NCBI GenBank assembly: GCA_947628125.1
Contig: CANQYR010000011.1
Location: forward strand, 1-16,905
Direction of reading: 5' to 3'
DNA from: an uncultured Bacilli bacterium
GTDB taxonomy: Bacteria > Bacillota_I > Bacilli_A > RF39 > UBA660
Length of the DNA stretch: 16,905 nucleotides
The position numbers and the translations under genes were made by a program. Positions within the stretch are counted from its first letter, which is position 1, and every line of letters starts with the position of its first letter. The notes under the pieces are model-generated. The model saw only the letters and a list, made by a program, of their open reading frames with translations. It did not search any database and had not been told where the DNA came from. Of the stretch, positions 1 to 6,660 are shown in pieces.

Positions 1-171
1 CTTACTTCGATTGCTAAAACTTGTGATGATTTGGCAAGTGTGGCTATGGATAATGATTTTGTTAAGGTTAAAGATGCTGCGATGAATGTTAAGAGTAAGA
101 CAAAGGAGATTATGGATGCTTTGCCAAAGAAAAAGGTTGATAAAAAGCCTGTTAAGAAAAAAAATAAATAA
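1..171 (+). CDS. 3' end of unknown gene with Lys-rich tail
   Basis: The frame is open from the first base to a TAA at 169-171, so 56 codons of the C-terminus are visible. The visible part starts with a mixed, probably helical stretch (residues such as SIAKTCDDLASVAM) and ends in a tail dominated by Lys with Val/Pro (PKKKVDKKPVKKK). I do not recognise the family. Codon usage (GTT, GAT, AAG) matches the other plus-strand genes, and the stop lies inside the stem of a terminator, both of which support a real gene end. The Lys-rich tail could bind nucleic acid or acidic lipids, but this is only inference. The start is outside the window. Confidence 0.6.
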   Translation, partial: LTSIAKTCDDLASVAMDNDFVKVKDAAMNVKSKTKEIMDALPKKKVDKKPVKKKNK

Positions 172-197
172 CATTTTTGGTGTTATTTTTATTTTGT
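165..197. terminator. Bidirectional intrinsic terminator
   Basis: An 8-bp perfect stem (166-173 with 181-188, AAATAACA/TGTTATTT) has a 7-base loop. It is followed by T-rich sequence on the plus side and by a run of A (T on the minus strand) on the other. It lies between two convergent genes and can end both. Confidence 0.8.
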
Positions 198-620
198 CCT
201 GCCACAAAGCCAATCAAGGGAAATATTATATGTTTTATAAATTTGTAGGGCAAAGGATGTAAGTAATATTGTTTTGCCACTTTCGTAAGCACTGATGGTT
301 GATTGGGTGGTTTTTAATAGGTTTGATAAGTCTTTTTGGGTTAAGTTATTTTTTAGGCGGAATTGTTTTAGTCTTTTGCCTATTGTTATAGGATCTAGTT
401 CATGTTTACCGTTAGATTTTGGGTTGTTATCTTTACCAATAATGTAGTCAATATTTACGTCAAATTGGTTGCATAAGAGATTTAATTTTTTAAGGGGGAT
501 AAATTCTTTTTCATTTTCCCATTTGCAGTAATTGCTTCGTGATGTTTTTAATATTTTAGCCATTTGTTCTTGAGTTAATGACTTTTCATCTCGAATATCT
601 GATAATCTTTCTCCAATCAT
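189..620 (-). CDS. Double-HTH (Xre/Cro) transcriptional regulator
   Basis: This 143-residue protein is built from two tandem HTH_3/Xre domains. The first (about residues 2-62) carries LTQEQMAKILKTSRSNYCKWE, cut here to the recognition pattern; the second (about 80-140) carries LTQKDLSNLLKTTQSTISAYE. Each half ends in an I/L-D-x-hydrophobic-G motif (DYIIGK, DWLCGR) typical of the fifth helix. No ligand or protease domain is present, so DNA binding alone is expected. It is paralogous to the double-HTH protein at 11567-12028. It is transcribed divergently from the surface protein at 727, with only 106 bp between the two starts, so it is a candidate regulator of that gene; this is inference. A GGTGAG ribosome site precedes the ATG at 620. 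Confidence 0.85.
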   Translation of the reverse strand: MIGERLSDIRDEKSLTQEQMAKILKTSRSNYCKWENEKEFIPLKKLNLLCNQFDVNIDYIIGKDNNPKSNGKHELDPITIGKRLKQFRLKNNLTQKDLSNLLKTTQSTISAYESGKTILLTSFALQIYKTYNISLDWLCGRTK

Positions 621-673
621 ATTTTACTCACCAAGGTTATTTTCACATTAAAATTGCAAATATTAAAAAAATG

Positions 674-702
674 TGCAAACATACGATATTTTATGCTATA
701 AT
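674..702 (+). promoter_or_regulatory. Promoter of surface protein gene
   Basis: A perfect extended -10 (TGCTATAAT, with TATAAT at 697-702) lies 25 bases before the start codon. The -35 region is poor (TGCAAA at 674-679, 17-bp spacer), as is common with an extended -10. The hexamer TGCAAA also occurs at 655-660, two turns upstream, which may mark a regulator half-site. Confidence 0.65.
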
Positions 703-726
703 AATGTCAAGATAGGAGAGTAGTAA

Positions 727-2115
727 ATGAAAAAGATTGGTTTGAGTAAGTATGAAGCAAAAAAAAATAAAAATATTTTTTTAATACTAAGTTTTATTTT
801 AGTGTGTGTTATTAGTTTACTTATTTATCAAAGTTATGCTAATTATCAAATGAAGGCAACTTTTAGGATAATAAATGGTAAGTTAAAATTAAGTGGGGGT
901 AGTGGAGATGTTGAGTTTGCTTTTTATTCGGATGATGTAGAGGTTACTAATATACCTTTATATAAAGATTATTATGAATATTCTTATAGTGTTTGTAATA
1001 ATGACGCGACAGTTGAATGGGATGAAGACAGGTGGGCTCCTACTGTTTTAAATTTGACCAAAAGTAAAACAAAGTGTTCTTTGTATTTTAAGAAAATGAA
1101 TGCCGGCGAATTTATAGCTTCTTTAGCTAGGAAGGATAAAACTAATCTAGCTTATGATGATACAGATGACAATAATTTAAGATATATTGGAACCAAACCA
1201 AAAAATTATGTCTATTTTAATTGTGAAGATGGAGTAGAAGCAAGTGCTGAAGTTTGTGAGACGTGGCGCATCATAGGAGTAATGAATAATATCGAAGATG
1301 AAGATGGAAATATTGGAAGCCACTTAAAGATAATAAGAGACAACTTTGAAGCAAAATATTCATGGGATAGCTCGTTATATGAAGTAAACGAAGGTTATGG
1401 CGTGAATGAGTGGAGCGAGGCCGATATAGAGAAAGTGTTAAATGATGAATATTTATATAGACGTACTGGATCAAATTTATGTTATAAAGGCCAAAGTAAT
1501 GCTTTAGAAACATGTCCTGATTGGACAAATATAGGAATAAAAGCGACATCAAGAAATATGATAGCAAGTGTAAAATGGAATACCGGAACAATAGACGAAG
1601 CATATAGTAGCAATTTTTCGAAAAATGATGAAAAGTTTAATACAAAAACAATGTATGAAGCGGAGCGAAATAATCATACAGGAAAGGAATTATGTGAAGC
1701 AAATGGTGGAGGAAAAGGTTGTAATGACAGTGTCGCAAGAACAACAACATGGTCTGGAAAAGTAGGATTAATGTACCCTAGTGATTATGGATATGCTGTT
1801 GGTGGTAATGTAAGAGAGACATGTTTAGGAAAATCAATATTTAGATATAATAGTGATAATTGTATGACAAATGATTGGCTATTGATTAAAGATAATGTTC
1901 AATGGACAATGCTTCCATCGACTTCTTCTACTCTCGCTCGCGCTGTGTTTATTTTATTTCCAGGTGGTGGTTTGGAAAGCCGTAATGCTAGCGATGCTTG
2001 GCTTGTTCGTCCGACCCTTTATCTTGCACCCTCTGTGGAAATCATTGGTGGAAGTGGGGATATTGGTGATCCGTTTGTTTTAAATGATAATCCGTTTAAA
2101 ATAGTAAGTGAGTAG
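727..2115 (+). CDS. Membrane-anchored surface protein with variable-looking C-terminal domain
   Basis: This 462-residue protein starts with a short basic cytoplasmic stretch and one membrane segment (about residues 17-37, FLILSFILVCVISLLIY), placing the rest outside the cell. Residues about 40-125 form a beta-rich region with paired Cys. From about 155 to the end is a Cys- and Trp-rich domain beginning with a WRIIGVMN motif and ending with VRPTLYL, then GGSGDIGDPFVLN. The same W-R-I-x-x and G-x-G-x-x-x-D-P-[YF] landmarks recur in the protein at 9498-10613. I think the fold is C-type-lectin/FGE-like (DUF6273-type), with moderate certainty. The segment 1911-2040 has about 49% G+C and mostly NNC/NNT codons, unlike the rest. 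Start chosen at ATG 727 behind AGGAGAG. A role in adhesion or ligand binding is inference. Confidence 0.75.
   Translation: MKKIGLSKYEAKKNKNIFLILSFILVCVISLLIYQSYANYQMKATFRIINGKLKLSGGSGDVEFAFYSDDVEVTNIPLYKDYYEYSYSVCNNDATVEWDEDRWAPTVLNLTKSKTKCSLYFKKMNAGEFIASLARKDKTNLAYDDTDDNNLRYIGTKPKNYVYFNCEDGVEASAEVCETWRIIGVMNNIEDEDGNIGSHLKIIRDNFEAKYSWDSSLYEVNEGYGVNEWSEADIEKVLNDEYLYRRTGSNLCYKGQSNALETCPDWTNIGIKATSRNMIASVKWNTGTIDEAYSSNFSKNDEKFNTKTMYEAERNNHTGKELCEANGGGKGCNDSVARTTTWSGKVGLMYPSDYGYAVGGNVRETCLGKSIFRYNSDNCMTNDWLLIKDNVQWTMLPSTSSTLARAVFILFPGGGLESRNASDAWLVRPTLYLAPSVEIIGGSGDIGDPFVLNDNPFKIVSE
1911..2040 (+). other. GC-rich NNY-codon segment, possible variable region
   Basis: A hand count gives 64 G+C of 130 bases, against a strongly AT-rich background. 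Codons 399-406 (ACT TCT TCT ACT CTC GCT) continue with CGC and GCT, so eight consecutive codons end in C or T, and CTC and CGC are otherwise rare here. The segment sits just before the conserved VRPTLYL end of the domain, where diversified C-type-lectin proteins vary. No reverse transcriptase or template repeat is in the window, so assignment as a diversity-generating variable region is a hypothesis. Confidence 0.35.
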
Positions 2116-2121
2116 GGCATT

Positions 2122-2158
2122 AAAAAAAGGCTATTTTGTTTATTAATAACCTTTTTTT
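2122..2158. terminator. Bidirectional terminator between surface gene and cotJC
   Basis: A long stem (A7GG..TATT with AATA..CCT7, one mismatch) encloses a 9-base loop. Runs of A and T at either side allow it to act in both directions. The stop of the minus-strand gene lies in the loop. Confidence 0.8.
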
Positions 2159-2700
2159 TCGTAATAATCTTTTAATTCTTTAAAACGATTGAAGTGGACT
2201 ATTTCTCTTTGTCTTAAGAATAGTAATACGCCTAGTACATCTTCATCATTTGTTAGGTCTATTAAGTTTTCGTATACTGCTCTTGCTTTTTGTTCTGCAG
2301 CCATGTCTTCATATAAGTCAGATATTACATCACCGGTTACGGCAAAGTATGTTACGGTAAATGGGACACCAGATGCATCGGTTGGGTATATGCCTTTACC
2401 ATGATCGGCGTATATATTTTCTAAGCCAGCTTTTTTTAGTTCTTCTATTGTTGCATCTTTAGTTAGTTGGCTTACCATTGTGCAAATCATTTCGCAATGG
2501 CCTAGTTCTTCGGTGGCTATGTCATTTAGTAGAGCTTTACCTTTTTCATCAGGCATGGTAAATTTTTGGGAAAAGTATCTAAGGCTTGCTGCTAGTTCAC
2601 CATTCGCTCCACCGAATTGGGTTAGAAGATTTTTGGCCATTTTTAAGTCTTTTTTTTGAATGTTTACTGGATAGTTAAGGTGTTTAACGTATTTAAACAT
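2143..2700 (-). CDS. cotJC: Spore coat Mn-catalase-like protein CotJC
   Basis: The protein has 185 residues, close to the usual CotJC length. It belongs to the ferritin-like manganese catalase family. The expected di-metal ligands are all visible: Glu35 (GELAASLRY), Glu65 and His68 (EELGH), Glu136 (AAEQKA) and His169 (REIVHF), so peroxide dismutation is plausible. N-terminal KHLNYPVNI and GGANGELAA match CotJC well. It probably acts in the spore coat during sporulation. The ATG overlaps the end of the upstream CotJA-CotJB gene by 8 bp (2693-2700). Its ribosome site AAAGGAGG lies inside that gene's last codons, so the two should be translationally coupled. Confidence 0.92.
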   Translation of the reverse strand: MFKYVKHLNYPVNIQKKDLKMAKNLLTQFGGANGELAASLRYFSQKFTMPDEKGKALLNDIATEELGHCEMICTMVSQLTKDATIEELKKAGLENIYADHGKGIYPTDASGVPFTVTYFAVTGDVISDLYEDMAAEQKARAVYENLIDLTNDEDVLGVLLFLRQREIVHFNRFKELKDYYEKKGY

Positions 2701-3139
2701 ACATGCTACCTCCTTTTTTATCCCATGGCCATGGGTTATTTAGCCAGTTAAAGTTTGCTTTGTTTGTTTGATTAATTGTAAGTGGGCCGTATTTATTGGT
2801 GTATGTTGTTTCAAGTTCGTTAAGTTCGGTGATGTAGTTTTTAAATTTTTCGAATGTTTTGGTTTCTTCTGGGTGTAAGTCAAGGTAAAGGTTTAGTTCA
2901 TTGATGGCAAATGTATAGGCCATGATTTTTAAAAGCATACTTTCTTGTTCATTTTCAGGTTTTAATTTAAAATAAGTATATTGTTTGTAAGGAACATAGG
3001 TGTTTTTTTCGATATTTCCTCTTAAAAATGCTTCTTCGGGTGATAAAAATTTGTCATCTTGTTTTTCCATTTTAAAGTCTGTTCCTGGTATTTTGAATAA
3101 ACCTATTTCATAATTAAAATCTGTATTATCAAATAACAT
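2693..3139 (-). CDS. CotJA-CotJB fusion spore coat protein
   Basis: The 148-residue protein joins features normally on two genes of the cotJ operon. Residues about 30-55 (SPEEAFLRGNIEKNTYVPY) match the short CotJA motif. Residues about 58-143 match CotJB: AYTFAINELNLYLDLHPEE, then KYGPL, then the ending W-L-N-N-PWPWD. The start at 3139 is preferred over an ATG 18 codons upstream because GGAGGG at 3145-3150 sits at correct distance and the upstream codons give a non-CotJ sequence. The order (CotJA, CotJB, CotJC) is the classical one, so the fusion keeps operon order. Expected to be a spore coat component produced in the mother cell. Confidence in CotJB is high and in the CotJA part moderate. 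Confidence 0.82.
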   Translation of the reverse strand: MLFDNTDFNYEIGLFKIPGTDFKMEKQDDKFLSPEEAFLRGNIEKNTYVPYKQYTYFKLKPENEQESMLLKIMAYTFAINELNLYLDLHPEETKTFEKFKNYITELNELETTYTNKYGPLTINQTNKANFNWLNNPWPWDKKGGSMYV

Positions 3140-3223
3140 ATTTTCCCTCCTTAAAAATAAATTATGTGTTTCGCCTTGGTGTTGGTAGGGCAAAAACCTA
3201 AAAAACGCCTTTCTTTATTAAAA

Positions 3224-3231
3224 ATTGTATG
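3224..3231 (-). promoter_or_regulatory. Candidate sigma-E -10 element for cotJ operon
   Basis: On the minus strand this reads CATACAAT, identical to the sigma-E -10 consensus, but no good KMATATT -35 lies at 13-15 bp. A second, weaker element (CATAATTTA, 3158-3166) is nearer to the gene. Both are offered as candidates only. Confidence 0.3.
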
Positions 3232-3232
3232 G

Positions 3233-3238
3233 TACAAT
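3233..3238 (+). promoter_or_regulatory. Candidate -10 for thioredoxin-fold/trmL operon
   Basis: TACAAT lies about 28 bases upstream of the start at 3266. The matching -35 region (3210-3215) is T-rich but far from TTGACA, so only the -10 is supported. Confidence 0.4.
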
Positions 3239-3265
3239 TATTATAGAAAAGGATGGATGATTAAT

Positions 3266-3931
3266 ATGGCTAATACGGCGAGAAAAAATACGGTTAAGAA
3301 GACTAATACGGGTAGTACTGGTAAAACTTCTTCAGCTACTAAGAAAAAAACTACTGTTAAGAAAACTGATGCAGTTGTTTTAGAAAAAGAAGTTAAGGAA
3401 CCTGTTTTAGAAAAAGAAGTTAAGAAACCAGATTTGGATAAAACTTCAAAGGCAAGTATTGATTATAAAATGATTTTAATTATTGTTTTAGCTTTTTTAG
3501 TACTTGTGCTTGGTATTGCTAAGATTTCTGGTGTTTTGGAGAAAAAGGATTATGGTAAAAGTTATTTGGTGAGTAAGAAAGTTGTTAAGGGAAATGTGGA
3601 TAAGGATAGTATTGGAAGTGTTATTAATCAGGATGAAAGTTTTATTTTAGTTACGCAGCTTGAAAGTGAAGAGGAGTATAATTTAGAAAAGTCTTTGAGA
3701 AAGATTATTACGGATAATGATATAAAGGATCGTTTTTATGTTTATGAATATGAAGATGGTGATAATATTCAATCAATGTTTAAGTTAAATGATGCAAATA
3801 TTAAGTTACCAACTATTCTTTATTATCGGGATGGTAAGTTTGTTGACTTGGTTAGTCGTTATGATGAGAAGATGATAGAGGCTGCTGATTTTGCTAAAAT
3901 GCTAGATATTTATGAAATAACTAAGGAATAG
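3266..3931 (+). CDS. Membrane-anchored thioredoxin-fold protein without CxxC
   Basis: This 221-residue protein has a cytoplasmic N-terminus (residues 1-67) rich in Lys, Thr and Ser, a single membrane helix (about 68-90, MILIIVLAFLVLVLGIAKISG) and an extracellular domain. The domain contains SFILVTQL, a helix, an RFYVYEYED strand, and LPTILYYRDGKFVDLV. The last matches the cis-Pro and following strand of thioredoxin folds. The CxxC active site is absent: there is no Cys after the expected first strand, so it is not a conventional disulfide reductase. The N-terminal region contains a 27-bp tandem duplication (3377-3430). Start 3266 (MANTARKN) is chosen; ATG 3257 is an alternative, and the GAAAAGGA site lies 12 or 3 bases away respectively. 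It leads a four-gene operon with trmL three bases downstream. Confidence 0.7.
   Translation: MANTARKNTVKKTNTGSTGKTSSATKKKTTVKKTDAVVLEKEVKEPVLEKEVKKPDLDKTSKASIDYKMILIIVLAFLVLVLGIAKISGVLEKKDYGKSYLVSKKVVKGNVDKDSIGSVINQDESFILVTQLESEEEYNLEKSLRKIITDNDIKDRFYVYEYEDGDNIQSMFKLNDANIKLPTILYYRDGKFVDLVSRYDEKMIEAADFAKMLDIYEITKE
3377..3430 (+). repeat. 27-bp tandem duplication, two copies
   Basis: Two adjacent 27-base units (3377-3403, 3404-3430) encode VLEKEVKEP and VLEKEVKKP in the cytoplasmic tail of the thioredoxin-fold protein. They are nearly identical at DNA level, differing near the 3' end, which indicates a recent in-frame duplication. Confidence 0.85.
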
Positions 3932-3934
3932 AAA

Positions 3935-4456
3935 ATGTTAAATATTGTTTTATATGAGCCTTTGATACCTCAAAATACTGGTAATATTATGCGTACTTGT
4001 GTGGCAACTAATACGCCTTTACATTTAATTGGGCCGCTTGGTTTTTCTTTGGATGAGAAAAGTATTAAAAGAAGTGGGGTTAATTATATTTCAAATTGTA
4101 ATTATACTTTATATGATAGTTGGGAAGATTTTGAAAAGAAGAATGCTGGGACTTATTATTTTTATACTCGGTATGGTCATAAGCCTCATTCTGCTTTTGA
4201 TTATTCTAATCGAAATGAAAATATTTATTTAATTTTTGGTAAGGAAACAACTGGTATTCCTAAGAAACTTTTAAAGGCTAATTTGGATTATTGTGCTCGC
4301 ATTCCAATGAGTGATAAGGTCAGGGCTTTGAATTTATCTAATTCGGTAGCTATTGTTTTATATGAGGCATTAAGACAGCAGGATTATAATGATTTGCTTT
4401 TTGATGAACCTCATAAGGGTGCTTCTTATATTGAAGAATATGAAGGTGATTTATAA
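3935..4456 (+). CDS. trmL: tRNA (cytidine/uridine-34 2'-O)-methyltransferase TrmL
   Basis: A 173-residue SPOUT methyltransferase of the TrmL/YibK (CspR) family, which transfers methyl from SAM to the ribose of wobble nucleotide 34 in tRNA-Leu species. Hallmarks in order are LYEPLIPQNTGNIMRTC at the N-terminus, LIFGKETTGIP (the knot motif 2) and IPMSDKVRALNLSNSVAIV (motif 3, the SAM-binding trefoil knot). The length fits the family. A short acidic C-terminal extension follows. The ATG lies 3 bases after the preceding stop, and its ribosome site (AAGGA) is inside that gene. The next gene starts on its stop codon (TAATG). Confidence 0.95.
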   Translation: MLNIVLYEPLIPQNTGNIMRTCVATNTPLHLIGPLGFSLDEKSIKRSGVNYISNCNYTLYDSWEDFEKKNAGTYYFYTRYGHKPHSAFDYSNRNENIYLIFGKETTGIPKKLLKANLDYCARIPMSDKVRALNLSNSVAIVLYEALRQQDYNDLLFDEPHKGASYIEEYEGDL

Positions 4457-4728
4457 TGCATTGCAAGAAATGTGGAAAGGCAATTGGAACTGATCGGGGG
4501 ATATGTCCTTTTTGTGGAGCGATGTTAAGTAGTGATCAGTATGCTTTATACAAGGAAATGAAAAAGGATATGAATAGGCCGGAGTTGTTAACGGAAAAGT
4601 ATGGTCAAAAGCCTATTGTTTATGAGAAAAGGGGAAGTGATAATGATAAATTGTTTATTATTTTAGCAATTTTGGGTTTGTTAGTTTTAGTTGGTGTTGT
4701 TGTGCTCTTTATTGTATTAAATTATTAA
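4456..4728 (+). CDS. Zinc-ribbon membrane protein
   Basis: This 90-residue protein opens with a zinc ribbon: CKKC at residues 3-6 and CPFC at 17-20, four Cys able to bind one zinc ion. A charged linker (about 25-62) leads to one C-terminal membrane helix (about 65-88), so the ribbon faces the cytoplasm. The protein belongs to the broad zinc-ribbon (DUF/zinc_ribbon_2-like) group, and no precise function can be given. The start codon overlaps the stop of trmL in TAATG, implying translational coupling. It has no ribosome site of its own other than sequence inside trmL (GAAGGTGAT). Confidence 0.8.
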   Translation: MHCKKCGKAIGTDRGICPFCGAMLSSDQYALYKEMKKDMNRPELLTEKYGQKPIVYEKRGSDNDKLFIILAILGLLVLVGVVVLFIVLNY

Positions 4729-4759
4729 TTTTTTCACACACTAAAGATGAGGTAATTAT

Positions 4760-5272
4760 ATGGCTTTATTTTTGGTTTGTGTGAAAATTTTTTTTGCGAG
4801 AATTTTGGATGTTTCGATTGCTACTTTAAGGCAAAGTGTAATGTTAAAAGGAAAGATTATTGTTAGTACTATTTTGGCTTTTTTTGAGGTTTTTATTTGG
4901 TTTTTGGTGGCAAGGGAAGCGCTTAGGATGGATGTTTCTAGTATTTTGATTCCGATATTTTATTCGCTTGGTTATGCAACGGGGACGTTGATTGGTTTTT
5001 TGCTTATTAGGTTATTAGTTAGTGGTAATGCAACTTTACAGGTTATTGTCAATTATGATGATGAGTCTTTGATAAAAGCTTTACATCTTCGAGGGTATGA
5101 GGTTTGTGTTATTGCTTTAGAAAATGAGTTTGGTTCGGCTAAGAAGATGCTTTTTTTAGAGGTTAATGTTAAGAGTATTAAAAAGCTTGAGGCTTTGATT
5201 AGTAAGATTTGTCCGGGGGCGTTTTTTATTGTTAATGATACGAAGAAGGCTGTTAATGGTATGATTAAGTAA
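4760..5272 (+). CDS. UPF0316 (YebE-type, DUF5698/DUF2179) membrane protein
   Basis: A 170-residue protein with three predicted membrane segments (about residues 3-20, 32-52 and 60-86) and the family's N-terminal signature FFARILDVSIATLRQSVMLKG. A soluble C-terminal DUF2179-like alpha/beta domain follows (about 90-165), with VIVNYDDESLIKALHLRGYEV. This is the standard UPF0316 architecture. The family has no firmly established biochemical role; DUF2179 domains occur in other membrane proteins, and a small-ligand-sensing role would be inference. The start is supported by GATGAGG at 4746-4752. It is the last gene of the operon starting at 3266 and is followed by a strong hairpin terminator. Confidence 0.85.
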   Translation: MALFLVCVKIFFARILDVSIATLRQSVMLKGKIIVSTILAFFEVFIWFLVAREALRMDVSSILIPIFYSLGYATGTLIGFLLIRLLVSGNATLQVIVNYDDESLIKALHLRGYEVCVIALENEFGSAKKMLFLEVNVKSIKKLEALISKICPGAFFIVNDTKKAVNGMIK

Positions 5273-5284
5273 TTTGTGCTATAA

Positions 5285-5310
5285 TGAAGTTGATAACTTC
5301 AGTTTTTTTT
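5285..5310 (+). terminator. Intrinsic terminator after UPF0316 gene
   Basis: A 7-bp perfect stem (TGAAGTT/AACTTCA, 5285-5291 with 5295-5301) has a 3-base GAT loop and is followed by G and eight T. It overlaps the -35 of the der promoter. Confidence 0.85.
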
Positions 5311-5318
5311 GGTAGAAT
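5290..5318 (+). promoter_or_regulatory. Promoter of der-miaB
   Basis: TTGATA (5290-5295) and TAGAAT (5313-5318) are separated by exactly 17 bp. Transcription would start near 5325, 20 bases before the der ATG. The -35 is formed by the terminator hairpin sequence itself. A TATAAT at 5280-5285 is also present upstream. Confidence 0.65.
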
Positions 5319-5344
5319 AATTGGGATTAAAAGGCGGTGGTATT

Positions 5345-6649
5345 ATGCTAAAGACTGTTTGTTTAATAGGTAAACCAAACACTGGTAAAAGTTCTTTATT
5401 TAATATTTTGCTTCATGAGAAACGGTCAATAATAATGGATGAGCCGGGAATTACGCGTGATCGTGTTTATGGACTAGTTAATTATGGTGATAAAAAGTTT
5501 CATTTGATTGATACGGGTGGGATTGATTTAGGTGATGATGATTTTAATAAGGATATTTTAGCGCAGGCGACGTTTGCGATTGATGAGGCTGATTTGATTT
5601 TGTTTATTGTTGATGGTAAGGTAGAGTTAAGTGCTAGTGATTATTTGATTCGTGATTTACTTATGAAGAGTAATAAACAGGTTATTTTGGTTGTTAATAA
5701 GATTGATAATGATAAAAATAAGGATGATATATATCGTTTTTATGAGTTAGGTTTTGATAGGATTTTGGCGATTTCTTGCGCACATAAAATTGGAATTGAT
5801 GAATTGCTTTTAGAGATAACTAAGGATATGAATGCTGTTTCTAGTGTGGAAAGTGATCATTGTAAATTTTGTTTTATTGGTAGGCCTAATGTTGGTAAGT
5901 CTTCTTTGATTAATGCCCTTTTAAATGAAAAGCGTTCGATTGTAAGTGATATATCGGGAACAACTAGAGATGCGATTGATAGTGATTTTAATTATCATGG
6001 TAATTTATATACGGTGATTGATACGGCGGGTATGAAGAAGAAGGGCCGGATATATGAGAGTGTAGAAAAGTATAGTTATTTAAGGAGTTTGAAGGCTATT
6101 GAGCGTAGTGATGTGTGTGTCTTGGTTATTGATGCTTTAGATGGTATTACTATTTTGGATAAGCATATCGCTGGGTTAGCTATTAATGCTGGTAAGGCTT
6201 TAGTTATTTGTGTTAATAAGTGGGATATGATTAAGGATAGTGATGTGGCTTTAGGCAAGTGGAAGCTACTTATTAAAAATGAATTTAAGTTTGCAGATTA
6301 TGCTTTAGTGGTGTTTACATCAGCTAAGACGAAGAAGAAGCTACATTTATTGATGCCAATGGTTATTGAAGCTTATAATAATTATCGAAAAAATATTAGT
6401 ACTTCACTTTTAAATGATTGTATTATGCGGGCTAATAGTTTGCATGCTGCACCTTCTTATAAGGGGCGAAGGTTAAAGATTAATTTTGTTTCGCAAACGG
6501 GTTGTTGTCCACCGAAGTTTACTTTACATGTAAATGACAAGAAGTTAGTTCATTTTAGTTATGAACGTTATTTAGAAAATCAAATTCGGGAGAGTTTTGA
6601 TTTGATGGGGACACCGATTGTGTTGCAGTTTAAAAATAAAAATGAATAG
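5345..6649 (+). CDS. der: Ribosome-biogenesis GTPase Der (EngA)
   Basis: A 434-residue tandem GTPase needed for 50S subunit maturation. The first G domain has GKPNTGKS (9-16), DTGG, and NKID (118-121). The second has GRPNVGKS (179-186), DTAG and NKWD. The C-terminal KH-like domain ends with PPKFTLHVNDKKLVHFSYERY, as expected. The length matches the usual ~436 residues. The ATG at 5345 is chosen over a TTG at 5321 because the upstream codons are poorly Der-like and AAGGCGGTGG at 5331-5340 is a suitable ribosome site; der proteins also begin close to the first P-loop. miaB follows after 11 bases in the same transcript. Confidence 0.97.
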   Translation: MLKTVCLIGKPNTGKSSLFNILLHEKRSIIMDEPGITRDRVYGLVNYGDKKFHLIDTGGIDLGDDDFNKDILAQATFAIDEADLILFIVDGKVELSASDYLIRDLLMKSNKQVILVVNKIDNDKNKDDIYRFYELGFDRILAISCAHKIGIDELLLEITKDMNAVSSVESDHCKFCFIGRPNVGKSSLINALLNEKRSIVSDISGTTRDAIDSDFNYHGNLYTVIDTAGMKKKGRIYESVEKYSYLRSLKAIERSDVCVLVIDALDGITILDKHIAGLAINAGKALVICVNKWDMIKDSDVALGKWKLLIKNEFKFADYALVVFTSAKTKKKLHLLMPMVIEAYNNYRKNISTSLLNDCIMRANSLHAAPSYKGRRLKINFVSQTGCCPPKFTLHVNDKKLVHFSYERYLENQIRESFDLMGTPIVLQFKNKNE

Positions 6650-6660
6650 GAGTTTTATTT

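Noticed and set aside
1271..1603. Minus-strand open frame inside the surface gene
   Set aside because: Shadow of the real frame, with no ribosome site and implausible composition.
1895..2083. Overlapping frame in the GC-rich C-terminal segment of the surface gene
   Set aside because: No ribosome site and no recognisable domain; it is a by-product of the compositional shift.
3158..3166. CATAATTTA as the main cotJ promoter
   Set aside because: No matching sigma-E -35 at 13-15 bp; in AT-rich DNA the short motif is likely to occur by chance.
5321..5344. TTG start for der
   Set aside because: It would precede or coincide with the expected transcription start, and ATG 5345 has a ribosome site and the family-typical N-terminus.
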